From: Bifidobacterium miconisargentati
GTDB lineage: Bacteria > Actinomycetota > Actinomycetes > Actinomycetales > Bifidobacteriaceae
DNA length: 45,432 bases
Assembly: GCF_019331675.1 (NCBI RefSeq)
Contig: NZ_JAHBBJ010000021.1
Location: forward strand, 1 to 45,432
Direction of reading: 5' to 3'
Numbering within the stretch: position 1 is the stretch's first letter; each line of letters opens with the position of its first letter. The position numbers and the translations under genes are program-made. Positions 41,527-45,432 of this stretch are shown here, piece by piece. The notes beneath the pieces were generated by a model. That model made no database searches. It had not been told where the DNA came from and saw nothing but the letters and a program-made list of their open reading frames with translations.

Positions 41527-42846
41527 ATGGATTTGAAGAAGACGATCAGAAAGGTAGGCGGTGCGGCCTACCGAGCCACTCATCCCGGCACAATGCGTGT
41601 GCTGAATGAGTTGCGCATTGCCAACGCGCGTATGGACGCCCTCGAAGCGGAGTCGCATCGCAACCGTGCGTTGCTTGAATCGATGAAGCCCGATGCCGTG
41701 CATGGCAAGGCCTTTTATCTGGTGTGCGAACCTGGGTACCCCAATTACGGTGATGAGCTGATCGCCGCCGAATGGCTGAAGTATCTGGCGGAGACTCATC
41801 CGGAAACCCCGGTGTTCCTGGATTGCACCCGTCCCGGTCCGGCATCCGTGATTCTGCGCGGACTGCACCCGCATTGCACGATTGTGGATACGATTTCCCG
41901 CATCACGTTCGAGAACACGTATGCGGATGGCGATATCAGCCGTGGTGCAGTGGGGGATATCGCCGGTTTTGTGCATGGCGTGCTGGAGAACGAAGGCATG
42001 GCCGCGCGTTATGCCTCCGGCGTGCATCTGCTGCGTGACGGCGTCAAAGGTGTGCATTTCCTTGGCGGCGGCTATATGAATGGCAAGTGGACCGCGAACC
42101 TGGCCAGACTCGAACTGGGTTCATGGGCTCACGAGCACGGCATCACGGTATTGGGCACCGGTGCGGGCATCATGCCACTGACGGACGATTCGCTGAAGTA
42201 CGTTCGGGAGACGATTCCGCAGTTCGACAGATTCTCAGTCCGTGACGAAAGCTCGTATGAGGCTCTGCAGGGAGCGGGGAACGTGACGTTGGCGCCGGAC
42301 GACTGCTTCGTCAATGGTCTGGAAGGCTGCTATGCCCCGGCGGAGGGACTGCCGGAGGTCATGATATGCGTGCAGTCCGATCTGGTGGACGACGCGGACG
42401 CGCTGTACAACCATATCTTTGCCATGCTTGAGGCCTGGAACGTTGGTCCGCAGGATTCCATCGGCGTTGTGGAATGCAATCCTTACCTTGATCGTCCCAT
42501 TTTCGACAAGATGGAGGAGGCTGGTTTCAGCCCGGTGTTCTTCCCCACCACGTTCCTGCTCGAATGCGGTTTCCCCGCACGCGAGGGCCAGCGCTGGATC
42601 ACCACTCGCTACCATCCGCATATCTTGGCCGCCGCCAAGGGATGCAGCGGTGTTTATGTATGTGTAAATAAGGAATACTACGGCGTGAAGCACAAGGCGG
42701 TGACCCGTATGGGTTCTCGATGGGCGGAATCCGTGATTGGAGAGTCCGTTCCCCAGCCGGGGGAGGGTTTTGCCGATTTGGCGGCGCCCGCGAAGTTCGC
42801 CAGCCAGATTAGGGAATACGCAAGTGTGCTGTACGGACTGAGCTAA
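41527..42846 (+). CDS. Polysaccharide pyruvyl transferase family protein
   Basis: The 439-residue protein has an N-terminal coiled-coil-like segment (about residues 22-50) and then the PS_pyruv_trans fold: EPGYPNYGDELIAAEWLKYL, HFLGGGYMNGKWT, LGTGAGIMPL, SVRDESSYEAL and a C-terminal TRYHPHILAA. Members add ketal-linked pyruvate to sugars of wall or capsular polymers. The start ATG at 41527 is 7 nt after a TAAGAT box (41514-41519), fitting a leaderless transcript; ATG 41518 overlaps that box and is less likely. It directly precedes the SLH-domain protein gene, which fits a role like that of CsaB. Confidence 0.8.
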   Translation: MDLKKTIRKVGGAAYRATHPGTMRVLNELRIANARMDALEAESHRNRALLESMKPDAVHGKAFYLVCEPGYPNYGDELIAAEWLKYLAETHPETPVFLDCTRPGPASVILRGLHPHCTIVDTISRITFENTYADGDISRGAVGDIAGFVHGVLENEGMAARYASGVHLLRDGVKGVHFLGGGYMNGKWTANLARLELGSWAHEHGITVLGTGAGIMPLTDDSLKYVRETIPQFDRFSVRDESSYEALQGAGNVTLAPDDCFVNGLEGCYAPAEGLPEVMICVQSDLVDDADALYNHIFAMLEAWNVGPQDSIGVVECNPYLDRPIFDKMEEAGFSPVFFPTTFLLECGFPAREGQRWITTRYHPHILAAAKGCSGVYVCVNKEYYGVKHKAVTRMGSRWAESVIGESVPQPGEGFADLAAPAKFASQIREYASVLYGLS

Positions 42847-42875
42847 TCGCAGGGAACCAAATTTAGGCCCAAGAT

Positions 42876-42919
42876 GTCGTGAGCCCTCGCAAGGAAATCT
42901 CCTTGCGAGGGCTCACGAC
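42876..42919 (+). terminator. Perfect 20 bp hairpin after the pyruvyl transferase gene
   Basis: Arms 42876-42895 and 42900-42919 pair without mismatch around the tetraloop AATC. There is no U tract. It is the first structure in the 599 bp gap up to the SLH gene and separates the two transcripts. Confidence 0.7.
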
Positions 42920-43344
42920 ACCGCGATGTCCCGTTGCGCAACACTTTATGCGAATAAAGTATTACTGAAAAGTAGGTACACAATTTGTATCCACACACAA
43001 ATTCCGCGCCTGCTCACTGAGAATAGCGCCATTTGGTGACAATGTCGAATCCGTGTTCGCGAAACGCCGAATCAAGACCACATTCTGGAGTGTGACACGG
43101 CGTGGCCATAGTTCTTTTCTATGGGTAGCTGTAACGAAGGCTTAACATTGCCTGTAAACCACACGCATGTAGTTTATGGACTCTATTACCTAGTTCACAG
43201 TCGGTTTTGGCTGAAATAACAACGAAAACAGAAGGTGGTTGTCAGCTCTCTGCCAGTTATGCGTCCACTGGGTGATACTGGTCAGACCGTACTTCATGGT
43301 GCTATGGTGTGTAACGAGCCTCCTCACTCTAGGCAAATTGGGAT
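42920..43344. other. AT-richer gene-free stretch before the SLH gene
   Basis: This part of the gap is clearly lower in G+C than its surroundings. No gene is visible on either strand. It contains a possible extra promoter near 43150 and several short inverted repeats, for example TTTATGCGAATAAAG near 42948. Confidence 0.4.
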
Positions 43345-43374
43345 TTGACAATGTCTAGGGGGGAGAGGTAGAAA
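43345..43374 (+). promoter_or_regulatory. Candidate promoter of the SLH surface-protein gene
   Basis: TTGACA (43345-43350, perfect consensus) is 18 bp from TAGAAA (43369-43374). A start about 43381 would give a 65 nt leader before the ATG at 43446. Confidence 0.55.
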
Positions 43375-43388
43375 TAATCTCAGTCGGG

Positions 43389-43405
43389 ATGGGGAAAGTC
43401 CCCAT
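43389..43405 (+). promoter_or_regulatory. Leader hairpin of the SLH gene
   Basis: ATGGGGA and TCCCCAT form a perfect 7 bp stem with an AAG loop near the predicted 5' end of the message. An outer CGGG/CCCG pair (43385 and 43415) could extend it. A 5' stem of this kind can protect an abundant mRNA. Confidence 0.45.
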
Positions 43406-43445
43406 AAAAGAAAACCCGATGTCCCTAGAAGAAAGGTTCCAGGAT

Positions 43446-45432
43446 ATGACTGGAAACAACAAGGTTTGGCGCGCGCCGCTCGCGGGCCTCGCCGCCGTGG
43501 CCATGCTGGCCACGATGGGTGTGGCCGCGTCCACGGCCGGCGCCGTTGAGTACGTGGGTGACGACATCACGACGACTCCGACGTTCACCGTCACGTTCGA
43601 TGCCGGTTCCCGCGGCAAGATTGCGGATAACAGCAAGCAGACGCTCGACGTTGACTCCGCTAAGACCGCTTCCGGCTCTTACACGCTGGCCAATTACGTG
43701 GTGGATGCTCCTAAGGTGGCCGTGAACTCTGGTTACACCTTCACGGGCTGGTACACCGCTCCGACCGGTGGCGACCGCGTGAAGTTCGGCGGCTGGAGCA
43801 CGAGCGCTTCCGGCGCGGACGAGGGTCTTTCCGCTGACGCGATCACGAAGGACGAGACCCTGTACGCCCACTACGCGAAGACGTCCGACACCACCGATCT
43901 GCTGACGGTGACTTTCGGCGGTTCCCGTCCGCTCTACGAGGCCCCGAAGGATAGCACCACCGAGGTGACGTCCTTCAAGATCGCCGCCGGCGACAAGCTG
44001 GCCGACTGGCAGAAGCCGACCGACAAGGTCGACGGCACGATCATCGACTCCTGGACGAACGACCTGGACGCGGCCATCACTAAGGACACGAGCTTCGCCC
44101 CGAAGGACACCACCCTTGGTGTGAAGGTCACGTTCCACGTGGACTCCGATTACGAGTTCGCCCCCGGCGAGACCACCCAGTACGAGGTGAAGAACGGCGA
44201 GACCCTGAACGCAAACCCGGTCGCCGCCACCAAGAGCGCTAACGCCGCTAACGCCGCGAAGCCCGGCTTCCGCATGGTCTCCGCCTGGAGGATCGGCACT
44301 GAGGCGAACGCCGCCACCTACGTGCCCGGCACCACCACGTTCACCGGCAACACCGACATCTACGGTCTGAGCGACACCGAGGCGTACAAGGTGTTCTTCA
44401 GCGTCGGTGACCTGAACGACGGCGCCCCGCTCAGCGGCACCACCAACGGCACGAGCACCTACGCGTTCGCCAACCCGGACTACACGTACGTGCCGGCCCA
44501 GTCCGCCATCACCCTGCCGACCCCGAACCTGTACGACGGCCTGTACCAGGTCGCCAAGTGGCAGTACTGGTCCGCGAAGGACGGCGCCTACCACGTGTAC
44601 GACGGCCAGACCACCGAGTTCGTGAAGCTGTCCAACCAGAACATCACCGACCCGACCAACCCGTCCAAGAACAACCACGAGGTCATGCTGCACGCGACCC
44701 TCGAGCCGGCCGCCTCCCAGCAGTACACCGTGACGTTCGACGAGAACTACGGCAACGGCGCGCAGACCAAGGTCCAGGTCGCCAAGGGTGCCACCGTGGC
44801 CGTGCCGGCCACCCCGGTGCGTGCCGGCTACCGCTTCCTCGGCTGGTACGACGCTTCCGGTAACAAGTTCAACTTCAACACGAAGATCAACGGCAACACC
44901 ACCCTGTACGCGCACTGGCAGCTGACCGCCCAGTACGACCTGAACACCCTGCTGGCCGTGAACAACAAGAAGGATCTGTACACCGACAACTCCTACGCCG
45001 ACTACGAGTCCGTGCGTTCCGGCATCGCCAAGAACTCCGAGGGCTCCATCACCGGCAACGGAACCGACGGCTACACCGCGAACTACAAGAACGACTACCT
45101 GACGGACGCCAAGGTCACCGAGCTGACCAAGACCCTGCAGGCCGCCTACGCCAAGCTCGTGTACAAGACCGACGTGAAGAACGCCTTCTCCGACGTCAAC
45201 GACCTGACCCCGCACGTCCAGGACATCCGCGACCTGACTGCTCAGGGTGTGATCAAGGGCTTCAACAACGGTGACGGCACCTACAGCTTCGGCGGCACCA
45301 AGAACATCCTGCGCCAGGACTTCGCCGCGTTCCTGTACCGTCTGGCCGGTGAGCCGGAGTTCGACGTGAAGGACGCCACCAAGACGTTCTCCGACGTGAA
45401 CTCCAGCACCCCGCATTACAAGGAGATCCTGT
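43446..45432 (+). CDS. Secreted SLH-domain surface protein with InlB-type repeats (cut by window edge)
   Basis: The first 662 codons are present and the end lies outside the window. Residues 1-34 form a signal peptide (LAAVAMLATMGVAASTAGA). Two InlB B-repeat modules are visible: TFTVTFDAGSRGKI...GYTFTGWYTAP, and YTVTFDENYGNGAQ...GYRFLGWYDASG...TTLYAHW near residues 420-485. From about residue 577, FSDVNDLTPHVQDIRDLTAQ, GVIKGFNNGDGTYSFGG and LRQDFAAFLYRLAG match one SLH module, and a second module begins FSDVNSSTPHYKE. SLH modules bind wall polymers. Codon use is strongly biased to AAC, ACC, GAC, AAG and CTG, as expected of an abundant protein. AGAAAGG lies about 10-16 nt upstream. Confidence 0.9.
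   Translation, partial: MTGNNKVWRAPLAGLAAVAMLATMGVAASTAGAVEYVGDDITTTPTFTVTFDAGSRGKIADNSKQTLDVDSAKTASGSYTLANYVVDAPKVAVNSGYTFTGWYTAPTGGDRVKFGGWSTSASGADEGLSADAITKDETLYAHYAKTSDTTDLLTVTFGGSRPLYEAPKDSTTEVTSFKIAAGDKLADWQKPTDKVDGTIIDSWTNDLDAAITKDTSFAPKDTTLGVKVTFHVDSDYEFAPGETTQYEVKNGETLNANPVAATKSANAANAAKPGFRMVSAWRIGTEANAATYVPGTTTFTGNTDIYGLSDTEAYKVFFSVGDLNDGAPLSGTTNGTSTYAFANPDYTYVPAQSAITLPTPNLYDGLYQVAKWQYWSAKDGAYHVYDGQTTEFVKLSNQNITDPTNPSKNNHEVMLHATLEPAASQQYTVTFDENYGNGAQTKVQVAKGATVAVPATPVRAGYRFLGWYDASGNKFNFNTKINGNTTLYAHWQLTAQYDLNTLLAVNNKKDLYTDNSYADYESVRSGIAKNSEGSITGNGTDGYTANYKNDYLTDAKVTELTKTLQAAYAKLVYKTDVKNAFSDVNDLTPHVQDIRDLTAQGVIKGFNNGDGTYSFGGTKNILRQDFAAFLYRLAGEPEFDVKDATKTFSDVNSSTPHYKEIL

Overview
This 45.4 kb window is high-GC DNA that reads as a chromosomal segment of a Bifidobacterium or a close actinobacterial relative. 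The evidence is codon use rich in G/C third positions, many start codons that sit about 7 nt after a -10-like box (leaderless style), several GPH-type sugar symporters, a LacI regulator next to carbohydrate genes, and a surface-protein and cell-wall-polymer locus. No rRNA, phage or CRISPR was seen. One tRNA gene (Ala, anticodon CGC) is present. The left edge cuts through the 3' end of an IS3-family transposase and the right edge cuts through a secreted SLH-domain protein.

Region 1 (1-8.1 kb): transposase tail, apbE (flavin transferase), a GPH sugar symporter, tRNA-Ala, rsmI, a two-gene operon (AbiEi-antitoxin-like protein plus a small LRV-repeat protein), then an intergenic block with four DnaA-box-like 9-mers and three exact-period 63 bp hairpin repeats, then metG. 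Region 2 (8.1-19.8 kb): a carbohydrate island between metG and tatD. It holds an orphan solute-binding lipoprotein, a 1353-residue GH2-type enzyme with CBM32-like and FN3 domains, a glucuronide-carrier-like symporter, a LacI regulator with an unusual long linker, a 55-residue membrane peptide and another GPH symporter. Region 3 (19.8-25.3 kb): tatD, kup, a class II glutamine amidotransferase and an HD-domain protein. Region 4 (25.7-28.7 kb): a MacB/FtsX-type permease with a partner ATPase that has lost a recognisable Walker A motif and carries a long acidic N-terminus.

Region 5 (28.9-45.4 kb): a cell-envelope locus. It encodes a DUF4012 membrane protein, two acyltransferase-3 membrane proteins, a GtrB/DPM1-like glycosyltransferase, a polytopic GT-C-like membrane protein, two secreted proteins that share the same cell-wall-binding repeats (one a GH25 muramidase joined to an L,D-transpeptidase-like domain with all key residues replaced, the other a beta-propeller GH43-like protein), a polysaccharide pyruvyl transferase family protein and finally an SLH-domain, InlB-repeat surface protein behind a long AT-richer leader. 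The adjacency of a pyruvyl transferase and an SLH protein suggests a pyruvylated wall polymer that anchors the surface protein, a relation established in Bacillus-type S-layers but here only inferred.

Two families of palindromic intergenic repeats are scattered through the window: family A, a short double hairpin found at about ten sites, and family B, a roughly 100 bp nested hairpin found three times, twice embedded inside a family A copy. Other non-coding structure includes a 10 bp phased GGCAA array between the divergent binding-protein and GH2 genes, and several long perfect hairpins that probably terminate transcription.
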